From Hydractinia symbiolongicarpus (taxonomy: Eukaryota > Cnidaria > Hydrozoa > Anthoathecata > Hydractiniidae), in assembly GCF_029227915.1 (NCBI RefSeq), contig NC_079876.1, forward strand, positions 35,443,828 through 35,507,827: 64,000 nt of DNA. Reading direction: 5' to 3'. Made by a program: the position numbers and the translations under genes. Of this stretch, positions 11,170-23,819 are shown one piece after another; positions within the stretch are counted from its first letter, which is position 1, and each line of letters begins with the position of its first letter. Below the pieces are notes generated by a model. That model did not search any database. It had not been told where the DNA came from and saw nothing but the letters and a program-made list of their open reading frames with translations.

Positions 11170-11780
11170 CAGATATTAAAAGCAAGAAAAGTCAAAGTGG
11201 AGAAGTAGAAGTACACAAGTAAAGTTAGAAGCCACGAGAAGTTGCTTCGAAAGTGAAGAGTGCAGCTAGAAGTAGTAAAGAAAAGTTAGAAGTAGAAAAT
11301 AAAAGCTTGGGTTTAAAGTCGATTTGGATTCACATATAGTAAGAACTTTGATATTTTTAGATGTTATGTTTTTATGTCGCTAGAGTTAAGTGTCCGGCAG
11401 ACTCGCATATTTAAAAAGAAAAAAGTCCAAGTGAAGAAGTAGAAAAAGTGAAGTTGGAAGTGAAAGTGGAGCTACGTGGAGCTAGAAGTAAAGTAAATTT
11501 AGAAGTAGAAAATAAAGGCCACCAAAAAAAAGCACAGAAGAACGATCCCTTTACCTTGAAAAAAAGGAAAAAAAGTGGTTTAAAAAAGCATAGCTATATA
11601 TTTAAAAAGAAAAGAGACCAAGTGAAGAAGTAGAAAAGTGAGGTGAGAAGTGGAGCTAGATGTAAAGTAAAGTTAGAAGTAGAAAACAAAGGCTGGAGTT
11701 TAAAGTGGATTTGAAATCACAAATAGTAAGCACTTTGATATTTTTATTCGTTTGGTTTTTATGTCAGTGGAGCAAGCAGA
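11170..11780 (+). repeat. Purine-rich degenerate tandem repeats
   Basis: The plus strand is strongly purine-biased and built from variants of AGAAGTAGAAAAGTGAAG, GGAGCTAGAAGTAAAGT and TTAGAAGTAGAAAA. Three degenerate copies begin near 11,190, 11,425 and 11,605. Each of the first and third is followed by a shared non-purine block (TTTAAAGT-GATTTG ... CACTTTGATATTTTT). The plus-strand frame 11,448-11,633 (lysine-rich) is a by-product of this composition. Confidence 0.75.
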
Positions 11781-13008
11781 CTGGCATTTCTCAGGAAAAG
11801 CCACAGTTTCATATTTTACTGCGTATGTAGCCATATTTGTTTGCGTTTTGTATGTTGCATAATTCATGAGCCCTGGCGCGTAACTAATGTATTGTCCTAA
11901 AATTCAAAATGCTACATAAAGCTGTTGGCTGACGAAAAAACGGAAAACTTTGGTTATGTTGAACTGTAATGTTATTAATTTTACATTACTATTGCTTCCC
12001 CCTATATGTGTTTTACTAAGCATAAATAGCTAGCTTTAGTTTTAGGTAAGTGTTCCCAGTTCAAGTATATTTAACTGGGTGTCTTAGCTCTACTGTTAGC
12101 TAGCTAATGTTAGCCTCCAAGTCCAGCTCCCCATCCCATGGTTAGCTCTCTAACCTATGACTTCTGTTGTTATTCCTCTTTTTTAATTATATATAGCTAA
12201 CTACTATAGTTTCCAAATTTCTCTTCTTTTATGAGCACGAATTATGATGTAACAAGCTAGCTAGTGTATTTTTATGCCCATATATTTTTATGCCCATAGA
12301 GAGTTAGAAGAAATCCACAGTAAAAGACCTTTCTTTACCAAATCCTAGCATCTTTTTTCCTGCCACGCAAAAGCCAGAGCCAAGGAGCTTACCGCTAAAA
12401 AGTAAACAAATCACGTCACGCTGGATTCATCTATAATTTTTTTCACATTACCTGTGCACTTTACCACATGCAATATGACAAGTGGAACGAATGATGACTG
12501 TATGCACTGAAATGACTGATTTTTCTAAATTTTGATGTGTTTCGTAACCTTTTGGTGGAAGATTGATGCAATATACGACATGCTGAATGAAATTATTTTT
12601 GTTGATTTAGATGTGTTTCTCAAAAACCAATCTGTTTTATATTTTGTGTAAACTTTTGTTTATGAACCGTACGTACTAAAAAAGAAAAATTTTTGTGTTC
12701 TTAACTGGTTGATTTTTACACTGTGTGTAAATTTTTGTGGGAGAGAATGGTATGCAACTGAAATGGCTGATTTTTGTAGATTTACGTTTAATGCTTTCTA
12801 AACTATGGCTTTTTCATATTTTTGTATAAGATTTTAAGGGAAAGACAATATTTAAAATGTGTAAAGAACTTATTTTTGTTGATTTGTGCTAACTCTTGCA
12901 GGACAACTTTTTGACATTTCAGTATAAAGTACGGAGGGTTTTCAACATAATCACTTATAAGATGTACATATTTGAGATGCGTTATTTCTGACATTGTTAT
13001 TATCCGTG
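11781..13008. other. AT-rich non-coding stretch with weak repeats
   Basis: No gene is supported. Around 12,500-12,800 the phrase CTGAAATG-CTGATTTTT recurs with TTTGTGTAAA blocks, suggesting an old tandem repeat. The minus-strand frame 12,803-12,994 has no recognisable domain. Confidence 0.45.
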
Positions 13009-13090
13009 TTGTAACTGTTGGTGTTCTTACTGTCGGTTTTGTGAGTATTGGTGTTGTGAGTGTCGATGTTGTGAGTGTCGTTGTTGTAAC
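13009..13090 (+). repeat. 15-bp minisatellite
   Basis: About five imperfect copies of a unit close to GTTGTGAGTGTCGGT. On the minus strand this gives the QHRHSQHQYSQ-like run at the start of the 13,027-13,224 frame, which I do not regard as a gene. Confidence 0.8.
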
Positions 13091-13259
13091 TTTTTATCAA
13101 CTAGATTTTGCACCTTGCAAGCTGTTCTTTTTTTATTTTGTGTAAGATTTGACATTTGACATTTTGTGTGCGATTTTAAGAACATTTTTTTTCTATATGC
13201 ATTTCTTACGTCAGCAAAAAACATCTAAAGCAACTTATTTTTTTAATGGCCTTTTGCCT

Positions 13260-13580
13260 AAGTAGATTTTTCCACGGGCCTTATCGACTAGTTATTATAT
13301 AGATAACATTTACTTAGCTTTCAGAAACTTCAAACAGAATGTAAAAATTCGCTCTAGAACTAAAGTACTTGAATTTTAAGCAGATAGTATCATTTTGAAC
13401 AAATTTTAAGCTTTTGATGACTTCACAAAAAATGTGCTGACGTAAGCAAAAATTTATTGCTGCCATTTTGTTCCTTTTGTGACGTACTATAAGTGTGCCA
13501 AGTTAGATTCAATTTGGACAAGCCTATGAAAAGTTATTGGACATAATATGTTCGAAAAACCCCAGACTGAATAGGGTTAA
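13260..13580 (-). mobile_element. Composite: ACGGGCC terminus plus right part of a TTAA-type element
   Basis: 13,268-13,290 reads TTTTTCCACGGGCCTTATCG, the inverse of the element terminus seen at about 38,266 and 52,585. From about 13,305 the sequence matches the right part of the complete TTAA element (22,815-23,108), including the TGACGT-containing block. It ends in GACTGAATAGGG at 13,576, followed by TTAA. The matching left part is missing here. A related left part sits alone at 8,149-8,528. Confidence 0.7.
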
Positions 13581-13629
13581 AATGCACATAAACCTAGCAG
13601 GAATAGGTTTATATATTAGCCACTTTTAT

Positions 13630-14560
13630 ACGAGATTAGCCGGGAAACCCGGCGTCGAAACGCCGGGGTAAGTGACAAGTCAAGGTGTGACCCGCCGTTG
13701 AACACTATGTGGAGCGCTTATAAGAGCTGTAAACTGTGCCACACGGTCAGGTAGAGCACTTTAGTACAGGTATGCAGTATGTCGGTAATATAGTAAAGTG
13801 CACACAACACTATAGTGTTTTGACTGTAGTGTATTTTTGAAAATATAACTCTACTGCAACTTTAGCCAAAATAAAAACACAATTTACAACCATTTGTGAC
13901 CCTGTCATAGGAAAAACAATTGGTCAATTTTATTTTATTTTGCGAAATAAGTTTTAGTAAAGGTTAACAAATTAATTGTGACACTGGACTGAGCACTTAG
14001 TACAGGTAAACCGTGCGGCACATGCGTTTAGGCTTAAGACCCTATTCAAAAAAACTATTGCAGCTTTCGTTTACAAAACACAGGATACACTCTGTTGAAA
14101 CGCCGGGTTAAGCTACAAGTGGCTTTTACCCAGCGTTAAACACCATATTGAGTGATTAATAAGAACCGTCAACTGTGCCACACATTCAGGAGGTAAAGCG
14201 CTTTAGTACAGCCATATAGTGTGTGGAAAATCAAGTGAAGTGCACACAACTTTATGGTGTTTCCGGTGTAATATACTATTCAAAAAATAACTTTCGACAA
14301 TTTAGATAATTCATTGTTACCCAGTCATATTGAAAGCAACTGGCCAACCTTCTTTATTTTTCAGAGAATGTTTCCGGGGAAAAGTTCAAAAAAATGTTAA
14401 GCTGAGCGCTTAGTATAGGAAAACAATGTGTACTTTTTTTCTGTAAAAAACGTTATCACAACTTCGGTTAAACAGAAACACAGGAAACAGCCCGTAGTTA
14501 ACACTGGACTAAGCGCTAAGTACAGGTAGACTGTGTCGCACATGAGTATAGGCGTAACAC
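13630..14560 (+). repeat. Tandem repeat, unit about 440 bp, about two copies
   Basis: The GAAACGCCGGG block at 13,657 recurs at 14,097 (offset 440), followed in both by a CTGTGCCACAC block, GCACTTTAGTACAG or GCGCTTTAGTACAG, and AGTGCACACAAC. The TGGACTGAGC-CTTAGTACAGGT block at about 13,985 recurs at about 14,505. Copies are diverged. The unit contains several CTNAGTACAG/CTTTAGTACAG motifs, so there may be an older shorter period. Confidence 0.75.
13639..13666. other. Two overlapping GC hairpins
   Basis: GCCGGGAAACCCGGC (13,639-13,653) and CCGGCGTCGAAACGCCGG (13,649-13,666) are two perfect short palindromic stems that share the CCGGC segment, so only one can form at a time. The second tandem copy at about 14,090 keeps only part of this. 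Confidence 0.7.
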
Positions 14561-14700
14561 CATTTTTAAGAGGGGTCGGGGTCTGCCGTGGAACCGAAAT
14601 AAAGCTGCAGGGCCGCGGGTATGTCTCGCTACTTGCGACGCTATGTTGCGCAGAGACAGACAGACGGAATACGGCTATTATTAAAGAGATTTAGAAGCGG
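14561..14700 (+). other. GC-rich segment ending in ACAGACAGACGG
   Basis: A short GC-rich block runs through to AGACAGACAGACGGAATACG and an A/T-rich tail. It resembles the end of a dispersed repeat or SINE in composition, but there is no second copy in the window, so the class is a guess. Confidence 0.25.
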
Positions 14701-16739
14701 GCCTACTTAAAATGAATGTTCCATAATCTATCCGGGAGGCATTTTTTTAAAGAACTACAAATTTTGTGTACCGCAATATAACTCCACGCCGGAGAGCATA
14801 ATTCAATAGATGGAGCATATGAGAAAAAAGGTAGGATAAAACCCAACGCAAAACAACATAAAACAAACAAACGCCCAGTGTATTTGCAACTGCGTAAATT
14901 CGCAACAAAGGCCTCTCTTTTTGTAGCAGTGCAAGTGTGAAAATGTGGCGGCCAAAATTTGTAAATTGAATCAGTATATTTTAAAAGGTTTTCATTTTCA
15001 TTTCAAATATCTACAGGAACTATTTTTACAGATATAAAATTGTGATAAACAAATCCACCAACAAAAAAATAAAACAAATTTAAAAATGCGCGAAGACTAA
15101 TATCCTACAGACGTAAAAATACATGAAAAAAATATAACCATCAACAAATGTTCACAGCCAAAAATTGTATTGTACCAAACAAAATACAAATATCAGCAAA
15201 TATCCACAGCCATAACATTAGTATGCACTGTCTACTATGTAATATATTTTTAGACATACTTATTGTAAACACAAAAAACGATTTTTACCCTAGCTAAGTT
15301 GATCTAATGTAAGGCTTTGCGCACTGGATTTATAACTTTGAAAGTTGCTTTTCCAGTACAGAATGTCAACTGTTCTTTTATAAGATGACTAACATGTGAA
15401 AAGTTTGGAAAAAGATTTATTGATTAAGCCTATTTCATCATGTATACGTAACTTAATAGCAGATAATAGTTAATATAAAAGCTGCCTTTTCCAAATCCAA
15501 ATTTCTCTGCACCGGTTAAAACATACAGTCAACGAACCTGGCGTAAGTTGGCACATGGATCTTGTCAAAATTGGTATACTGTCAAAAATCGTTATCCGCG
15601 TCCCTGAAAACGGCTTAACTCAGGAACTTAGAGACGACAATAATGGAAATGGTTTTAGCGCAGTCTCATAAAACTCTTTCAGTATATGTACTTAACGTTT
15701 GTTTTTAATGCATCCAAATAAAACTAATATTTCAATTCTGTACAAGAGTTGGTTTCCTTTGGTCAAGTGTTTTCCAGGATATTGAGCGCTTATTTAATTT
15801 GCCCGATATAAGCACCCTATAATAATTTAGCATGAAAAGAGATCAATCCATCATGGTTATTTGTTTTCAAGGATATCAAATTTCGTCTGTCTTTTCATAC
15901 CATAAAATCATGATAAAATCCCAGGTTGAAATAGTGACTAAAAGACATTCCAACGAGAACGTAAGAATAAAAAATGTTAGGAGAATTTTTGCAAAGAAGG
16001 AAATCACTAAACGCCCTTTATTGACAGCAAAAGTGTTAAGCGAAAGTCTCCTTTCGAATGAGGTGGTCATAGCAAAAGAAAGTAGGTTTTCAATCACCTT
16101 GTGTTTTCTGTTGGGCTGGATATTAATTGACATTGCTCGATGTCCATAAAGTTCCATTTTCATTAAACTCTAAGGAGATGATTTATTAAAAATTAGATTT
16201 AAGAAATATTTTTTAAATGACTTAGCTAATGTATTTTTTCCAAAAATATGCTTCTCATGTTTCTTAAAAGAGCATTTTTGTTATCCTCAAGTATCTGAGG
16301 ACTTCACGCACCTTCAGCATTGATCTAAATCTGATATTGACGAGACAAACCGCAGATAAAATTTCTTTATCGCTACACTGTTATGGTACTGGTACTATAG
16401 ACAGTGAATATAGAAGCCATAATGGCCATAATGTCGCGATAGTTGGTTGATTAATTAACATGCGTCGATTTTTTCCGATAATAACACGTTAAACCTGAAA
16501 ATAGGGAAAACTTATAAAGGGGAGAATAGGTAAAGGGAAAAATTTACGTTATTTGGAACAGTATAAACATTAAATATTGATGGCCCGTGGATAAATCCAC
16601 GCGTTCACCCGCCCTTTGATTTACCGCATTCCGTGTGTCTTGTTACTGCGGTTATCATTTTACGTGACAGCCGAGGAAGTAATTAAGTCCACGACATGCA
16701 AAGCACGAGTCACGTTCTTATGACTCATCATGAGGTCTA
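14701..16739. other. AT-rich stretch with one unassigned 105-codon frame
   Basis: The only frame of interest is 15,832-16,149 (plus, ATG start, 105 codons, lysine- and arginine-rich in the middle with a hydrophobic end). It is overlapped by an equally long minus-strand frame (15,876-16,163). I see no domain, no splice context and no second copy, so I do not call a gene. A GGCCCGTGGATAAATCCACG motif at about 16,583 resembles the element terminus at 38,266. Confidence 0.35.
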
Positions 16740-16761
16740 TGTTTGCCATTTTTTTATTATG

Positions 16762-16807
16762 TGGCCGAGGTTGCTTAGTTTTATAGAAAGTCTATCGGAT
16801 TCGAAGA
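16762..16807 (+). promoter_or_regulatory. tRNA-like A-box/B-box pair at start of Y0
   Basis: TGGCCGAGGTT (16,762) resembles a tRNA(Leu/Ser) A box and GGATTCGAAGA (16,797) a B box, with 35 bp between starts. The two-box arrangement recurs at 23,820 and, inverted, at 10,343, while sequence between the boxes varies. I infer a tRNA-derived pol III promoter or SINE head. It does not fold as an intact tRNA. Confidence 0.5.
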
Positions 16808-19183
16808 TGAATGCAATTCGTTGATGTCGAACGAAGTTGGTGTTGTTAGTTACATTTATTTTTTTAAAAGAGAAAAACGTACGATGATATAACATCACAA
16901 ATAAAATATTTCTTTGAAGCGCTTTTTTGTAAGAATAAACTGCATTTGTCAGATTTTCAGAACATCGTAAGAATATGTCGAAGTTTGATTATTTGTTCTA
17001 AGTATAAACATTTGTTTGATGCACAAAACTGATCAGAGATTTACCTTTTTATTGCATGTCAAACAAACTGAACATTTTTCTATCCAAAGCAATGAGCTGT
17101 TATGATACAGAATTTTTCATTAGCTACAGCAAGTTATAGCAGCCTTTATTTTATCAAAACATTATATAAGAACATAGAGGCTAAAACGAAAACACACTAT
17201 TCTTATAAAAACAGCGACTACATCCTAAAGAATTTACATAAACTGCAAAAAGTAATTTTCTGTTGCTATTGTTTATAACACTCCGAAGACAACCTTTTAT
17301 ATTTTCAACTGGTATAAATATAGAGCAATAGAGACTGTGAGGAATCTCGATTCCTGGGCTTTTTCTATTTTTTTCTGCTGTCCAGTTATAAAAAATGAGA
17401 CAAAGAGCCGAGGATGGATTGTGAGTTCTGATAATTCATGTTGTATATGGTTTTGTTTGGTATCATGTGATTATCAACAGCAATTTGGTTAGTCATATAC
17501 TAAAGCCTTATATATCTTTAGGCCACACCATGCAAGGCTGAAACCAAAAAGCACTATTTTTTATAAAATACACGGTTTATAAACTGTCCAGAAAATTATA
17601 AAACGCTGCATTATTATCATGCTCGGCACGTTTGCGCTGTTTTTTTTTGTACATAATATCAAAATGATTGATTTTTTTTATTATGACCTCCTTTTAAAAT
17701 TTTGAATTTAAATATTGCGGTAGATATGCAATATACGGTAATGATTTAGGCATGGCGAGGTAAGTACTTAGATTTGGCTTTTAAATTAACAGTTGTTAAA
17801 CACATTTGATTTTGTTGGACATGTAAATAATTAACCTTTAGATTGATGTGCTTAATATAACACGGCCTAATGAAAAATATTCAAATGAAATCTAGATGCA
17901 GCTGCAAAACTATCTAAGAAACCACTGAGGACCATGACTAGCACCAGTAGTAGGCCCACATTACATACGCGGTTTTTCTGTCATGGTTTGATTGAAACGA
18001 TTGAATTCCATCCGTTAATTATTATGCACAGTTGGTGGCGTGATAGCAATGAGAGGAATGGTACATGGTTATGCTTGCTATGATAAATATATCGATTGAA
18101 TTGTTGGATATCGTTGAAGGACGTGCATTTGGTGGCGTGTTACATCAGTTATTACTGTGAGGGTCATTATTGGGAAAATTCAATTGCGAATTCGCGCTGT
18201 ATGTAAGTGTCCTTTTCCTAGATGATATTTCAGGTCTAACATGTTTCTAGTCAGAGAATAGGCCAATTAAACTAATAAAATGCAGTAATACAATTACAAT
18301 TAACTTGCAAGTCCGCATGACGTCGAAGAAAATATCGCTCCTCCTATTTTGAAACATGAACTGGCTCAGAGATGATTACTGTTTTAAGCATGTAGCACAA
18401 GCCTAGTAAAAAATTATGAGTACATCATTACAACACTGCAGTAAAAAAAGTACGCTAACGCTAGTCGTTGCATACAATGAAGTAATAAGCAACTTTGTGC
18501 GCACTGAATATAGATTGTTGAGTAAAAAAAAGGAGTGTGGAGTGAAACGCTTGGCGTGTAATTCCTGTACTAATTCTTTTGTTTGTGCGCAGGAGCGCAA
18601 AGATTTGCACGCACATAAAATATTGAAGTTTACAAACGCATACAAACTGTCTTGATTCTCTTGGGACTAAAACATGTTATTTATAAATTAAGTAGCTACA
18701 CATGTTCTAAAGTTTACACATGTTAGTTATAAGAACATTTTTTAGATTGGAATGGTTGAGTTCCTTCCTTTAGTTTGTGCTATGCACAGTCGGTGGAACG
18801 GTACATGGTTCTGATTACCATGGTAAATATATAGACTGAAATGGTTGGATATAGTTGGAAGGACGTGCATTTGTTGACGCGTTACACCAGTTATTCACTG
18901 TGAGGGTGAGTATTGATAAATTCAATTGGCGAGTGCATAAATAGTCTGGAAAGTTAAATCCTTTTGCTGGATGATATTTCAGGTGTAACACGTTCTTAGT
19001 GAGAGACTAGACCAAAAAAAGGGAAAAAGTTACTGCATGCAATGAAATAATAAACTTACCTTGTGCGCACTGAACATAGATTGGGAAATGAAAAATACAA
19101 ACGTACTTATGCATACATATGTAAAACGTTTGATGATAAAATTCAACCTATGACTTAAAGTTCTAAGGGCATCTTTTTAGATA

Positions 19184-19290
19184 CAGTAGAAAACAAAAAA
19201 TAAACAGGCAAACAAAAAACAATTTGTTTAGATACAGTAGAAAACAAATAAATAAACAGGCAATAAACAAACAAACTGCTGCTGCTGTTC
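19184..19290 (+). repeat. Short tandem duplication and AAAC/AAAT-rich run
   Basis: AGATACAGTAGAAAACAAA followed by an ATAAACAGGCAA block occurs twice about 50 bp apart, ending in CTGCTGCTGCTG. The same AAACAAAC-CTGCTG junction recurs at about 25,670 and 26,525. Confidence 0.75.
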
Positions 19291-20860
19291 GTTATAATAT
19301 TGAGCATGAATTAGTGATGTTTTATCGCTTTAATTGTATGCAACGGTTATGATATTGTTGAGATTAAATCGGTTGTTTGTTTTTGATAAGTTTGTGGGAT
19401 GTGTTGGTGGTGTGCTGTATAAGTGTCTTTTGTGGCAAGGTAAGTTTATTGTAAGGGATGTTTAAGTTTGGCGACAATTACTGCTGCTATGATTATAGGT
19501 CAAATTATAGTGGCGTTTTCGACTACAAGAGCCCCAGTTTCTAAATTAGCTTACAGATGTACAGCAATAGACGTCAAATAAATATACGCTGTTACCAGAA
19601 GCAGCAAATTGAGATTAAACATGTTGCCGAGCTGTACGCAATAGGCCTCCATTCCAATCAGATAAGAAATTGTATACATCAGCGGAAAAACATTATTTTG
19701 TTAAAAAGGGCCGTATCAGACGAGCTTTTTATTCGCCATGTCTCTCCGCGGTCTGAAATGCCTATAAACGTCTTTCTGGTATTACACTTATTGCGCGCGT
19801 AATAAATTCTAGTGCAATAGTATCAAGCTAAAAGTAAGTAGAGATTTGCACACTATTTTCAAAAACAATATGAAACTATCCGCATAAAATGTGAAGTCAT
19901 CCCTTGTTGAAACTCTTGTTTTCATTTCTAGAGAAATGCATTGAAGATTTAAGCTTTGCCACACATTCAAAGCAGATGCTTTACATGCAAAATCAAATGA
20001 AATACAGAAACTGGAACTGGAGGACTGATTACTGAAAGAGTCAAGTCATAACTTACTTACTTACTTTGGACGGTTCACAAGGATTCAAATTGATTCAAAT
20101 GCATTTTTAGTCCGCGGTGTTTATTAATTCCTTTCGTACCTTCTGAAAAAAAATAAAAAATAAAAAATAAAAAAAACCTTCTTTTAGTTACAGGTTATAA
20201 ACGTTTAGGAAAAAGTACGTGGTGGAAGAAAAAAAAGCGAAATAGTTTTAAATTCTCCTAAATATTAGGAACGCGCACTTAATATATACCTCAGGGTCTG
20301 TTTTCCAAAAATCTAAGGCAAAAATATTTTTTTGGTTTTTGATGTAAGCTCATCAGGCGATGACTAAGCTGCCAACACCACACAATTTAATGGCTGATTT
20401 TACTTAAAACGTTTGTCAATATTTTAAATCAATGTATTATGTTAACATGTACCTGCCAAAACTTATAGCAGATGTCTATTTTTATGTGAGAAACGATACC
20501 TTACATCGTGTCTGTATCAACACTACAACCACCGCTACCAAGAATAACGATCGAAAAACGATGACATCACTTGTTATTGTTTCATTTAGTCATGACCGGA
20601 TAGCGCGCCAATACGTCGTTACAATATAATTATGCAATGCCTTGCCAGGATTGTTTTGAATTTAAAATAATATGAACTAGTTACGCATTTTTATTAAGTA
20701 ATATGTTTCTCAGATTGTGCAATTACAGTCGCATATTTGTTCCACTTCAGCTGATATTAACTGTAAACTCGATTTTAAGTTATAACTCGTGTTGCTTCTT
20801 TACAGTCTCCATGACATCTGTGTGTTGAGCTTGATTACTATGTCCAGTTATTTTTACTTT

Positions 20861-23797
20861 AAAGAAAATAAAAATTGTTTGCCGTCGCTATATTCTCTAA
20901 AAAGTGGTGTTGTTTGGTTAATACATGACTGCCATACAACTTGTGCTATGTCAGCCAGACGTCATGTATTGTGGTGCGGTAGCGCTAGACCAATTGACTG
21001 TGAGAGTTAGTATTGATAAAATTTGATTGCGCAAGTGGCGGTGTGCATAACTCTTACTTTGCTCGCAAAAAATCAAATTGTGCATCTCAGGCGATGACAT
21101 ATCGCTTGAGAACGGCGCAAAACTTTTTTTTAACATGATCAAGAGAAAGATTGCGCATGAGCCGTTGTCATACACATCTGTTGTAATGTGAGCTACAAAG
21201 AAAGCAATACTTTTATTTGCGACAAGGCTCTACTATTGAAACCTAATACAAAGGACATTTCCTAAAGCAAACATTTTTAAAACAGACTTGTGATACATAA
21301 TAACATGTTTTTGGTGAGGGACCAGACAAATTAAACTTATACCCATAATGTAATTCAATTACAATTAATTTTATTGCTGGGAAGAGATTTTTCTTTCCAC
21401 TATGTCACATAAGCCTAGTTAACAATTTTTAACTTGACGCTAACACCAGTTGCAACATGCAATAAAATAATAAAAGGACTAAACACAGATTGAGGAGAAA
21501 AAAACATAAGTACTTTTGTGCAATCAATTATACGAGCGGCGATTTATTTAAATACTATTTTATTTTTATAGTTCCTAGAATGCAGATCTACGCGGCCGAA
21601 GCAGCAAGGAAGTTTTTTAAACAATCGGCATTAACAACATAGGGGAGGACAATTAAAATTTTCTGATATATAATGACCGAAAATTGAACTCAGTTTAGGG
21701 CAAGTCGTATAAATTGAGTAAACAGGTTCGGAAGTGCTGCTGTTTGTTGTGATTTCGAATATGAATTAATCCGCTTTAATTGTATGTCACGGGTATATTT
21801 TTTATATGAAAACGGTTGTTTGTGTTTGATCATTTTGTAGGATGTGTTGGTGGTGTTCTAAAGTGTATTTAGTGAGTATATTGTCGTACATGGTTATTTT
21901 TTAGCGACAAATAGTACTGCTTTAATTATATAGGCGTGATTATAGTGGCATTTTCTGTTACAAAACAATACGCATATAACAGAACCAGTTTCACCAATTG
22001 CCAATTGAGATTAAACTTGTTGCTGAAGTGAAGGTAACCACCATAGACCTTTACGCTAATGAGTTATGCGAGGTGGGAAAAATTTGACTAAACCGAAAAT
22101 AAACAAATAACCAGTAAATAAAACGAAAAGCAATTTATTTTCGACTATACATTGTCACCAAGAAAATTTTTTTGTTAATATTTGTGCTCTGTGCGCAGTA
22201 GAACAGACGATTTTAAAGTACACGAGTTTAAATGATTTTAACCTTTTCCTACATATTTCTAGATAACAGCTTGATAGATGAGGTAGTTATTGATAAGACA
22301 ATTGTATACATAAGCGCAAAACATTATTCTGTTGAGAAGGGTCGTATCACACAAGCTTTTTATTCGCCATACCTTAACCCTATTCGGTCCGGGGGGGGGG
22401 GGGGGGCGGATTCCGCCCCCCCTGACGGTTTTTTTTTTAATAACTCCTGATTGCTTTCTTATATGGCTATGTTACTTACTGTGTTTCAACATTTATCTAT
22501 TAGACACCTGCATGCTAAATGTTTAGGTCCCATACCATTCAGAGGCTTTGATATTGGCCATTACTCGAAACTACCCATAAAATCTCTATGAAGTCCTTAT
22601 AAAGGGGAAATTATTATAACTACTGCCTCAGAACTTGAAACTTGCAACACAACTTTGTTTCGTCAAGAAGAATTATTTTGAATAATTTTAACACGTGACT
22701 AATATGATTTCCCGATTTTGTCGGATTTTACCCAAAAATCGGGAAAAAACGGATTTTCGGGCAATTTTTGGCAATTTTTTATTCGATCCATGTAAAAACC
22801 GAAAGATATGTTAAAAACATTTTATTTAGCTTTCAGAAACTTCAAACAGAATGTAAAAATTCGGTCTAGAACAAAAGTAATTATATTTTAAGCAGATAGT
22901 GGCATTTTTAACAATTTTCAAGCTTCTGATGACGTCACAGAAAATGTGCTGACGCAAGAAAAAATCTATTGCCGCCATTTTGTTCCTTTTATGACGTACT
23001 ATAGGTGTGCCAAGTTTGGTTCAATTTGAACAATCCTATGAAAAGTTATTGAGGGGGGGCGGAATCCGCCCGGTCATAGTATGTTCGAAAAACCCGGACC
23101 GAATAGGGTTAAGTTAATTCCATCGAAGAAAATCTGTTTCACGCCTTAGAAATTCTTGTGCAATAGCATGAATTTTTTTCGTCACAATATTGTTCATACA
23201 CGCTTAGATTACCAATATTTAGCAAGGGAAAATCGACGCCTAAAAACCTTTCCGCAATCAGTTCTTTTTGTTACAAAAAAATTACATTTTAACACGTTTT
23301 ATTTAATGACTTAACGTATAATTTCTGTACTAAAATTTTTGTTTGTACGCAAGCGCGCGAAGATAGGCTCGCAATTGGTGCAAAGTTTACAAAACCATGC
23401 AAACCTTGGAGAAAATGACTTCTGTGCAAATAACTGAGATGTCACTTGTTTATGAAGCTATGGCTTGCATAAATCACTGCCCGTAATGGCGAATGATCAA
23501 ATTCTAATAGCTGATAAGTAGCAAGGACTTAAACGAACTGCAGGCTTGGTTGAAAATTCTGACGTCATCAGAGGTTTAGGCACATAACCTTTCCAACAAA
23601 ATTAATAACAAAGAATATTATTACCTTCCATAGAATCACAGATTTAATTGAAATTCCAATACCTACGGTTAATATGTTCGTTTAATTTTGAAATCAAACT
23701 TAGGTAACCAGGCAGGACCAACTCTATGTTCTGTGTTATAGTAACAAGAATAAAAATGATAATTGTTAAATAATAATCCCCTTGCGTGAGCAAATCA
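20861..23797 (+). repeat. Array module X1
   Basis: Module X begins at AAAGAAAATAAAAATTGTTT, which is found at 20,861, 32,262 and 45,082. X1 is older or more diverged than X2 and X3 and contains the TTAA element inserted at 22,374. X is itself an old paralogue of Y: both contain AGCGCAAAACATTATT, GTCGTATCA and CAAGCTTTTTATTCGCCAT-like blocks and the GTGTTGGTGGTGT block in the same order. No conserved reading frame links the copies. Confidence 0.85.
22374..23112 (+). mobile_element. Complete non-autonomous TTAA-type (piggyBac-like) element
   Basis: The element spans 22,378-23,108 (731 bp) and is flanked by TTAA on both sides (22,374-22,377 and 23,109-23,112). Its ends are a perfect 16-bp inverted repeat, CCCTATTCGGTCCGGG and CCCGGACCGAATAGGG. 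Inside the ends lie GC-rich hairpins, GGGCGG-ATT-CCGCCC on the left and GGGCGG-AAT-CCGCCC on the right. TTAA target duplication with CCC ends is the hallmark of piggyBac elements. The matching empty sites in X2 (33,437-33,440) and X3 (46,421-46,424) have a single TTAA in the same context (CCATACCTTAAG), which proves the boundaries. There is no transposase inside, so it is a miniature element mobilised in trans. Confidence 0.95.
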
Positions 23798-23819
23798 TAT
23801 CTGCCATTTTTTTATGATG

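Larger units (their letters stand above)
16740..20860 (+). repeat. Array module Y0 (first partial unit of the tandem array)
   Basis: This block matches 23,798-27,100 (Y1), about 34,060-36,876 (Y2) and about 47,050-51,170 (Y3) in order. It begins with tRNA-like boxes, passes through two subrepeats of about 740 bp (near 18,000 and 18,745), and ends with GACATCTGTGTGTTGAGC at about 20,812. It lacks the part that carries the YxxL frame in Y1 and Y3. It joins X1 at 20,861 directly, without Z or A. Short frames such as 18,416-18,655 and 19,557-19,802 show no domain and are not kept as frames in the other copies. Confidence 0.85.

Noticed and set aside
11448-11633. Lysine-rich 61-codon frame
   Set aside because: Explained by the AAG/GAA-rich tandem repeats.
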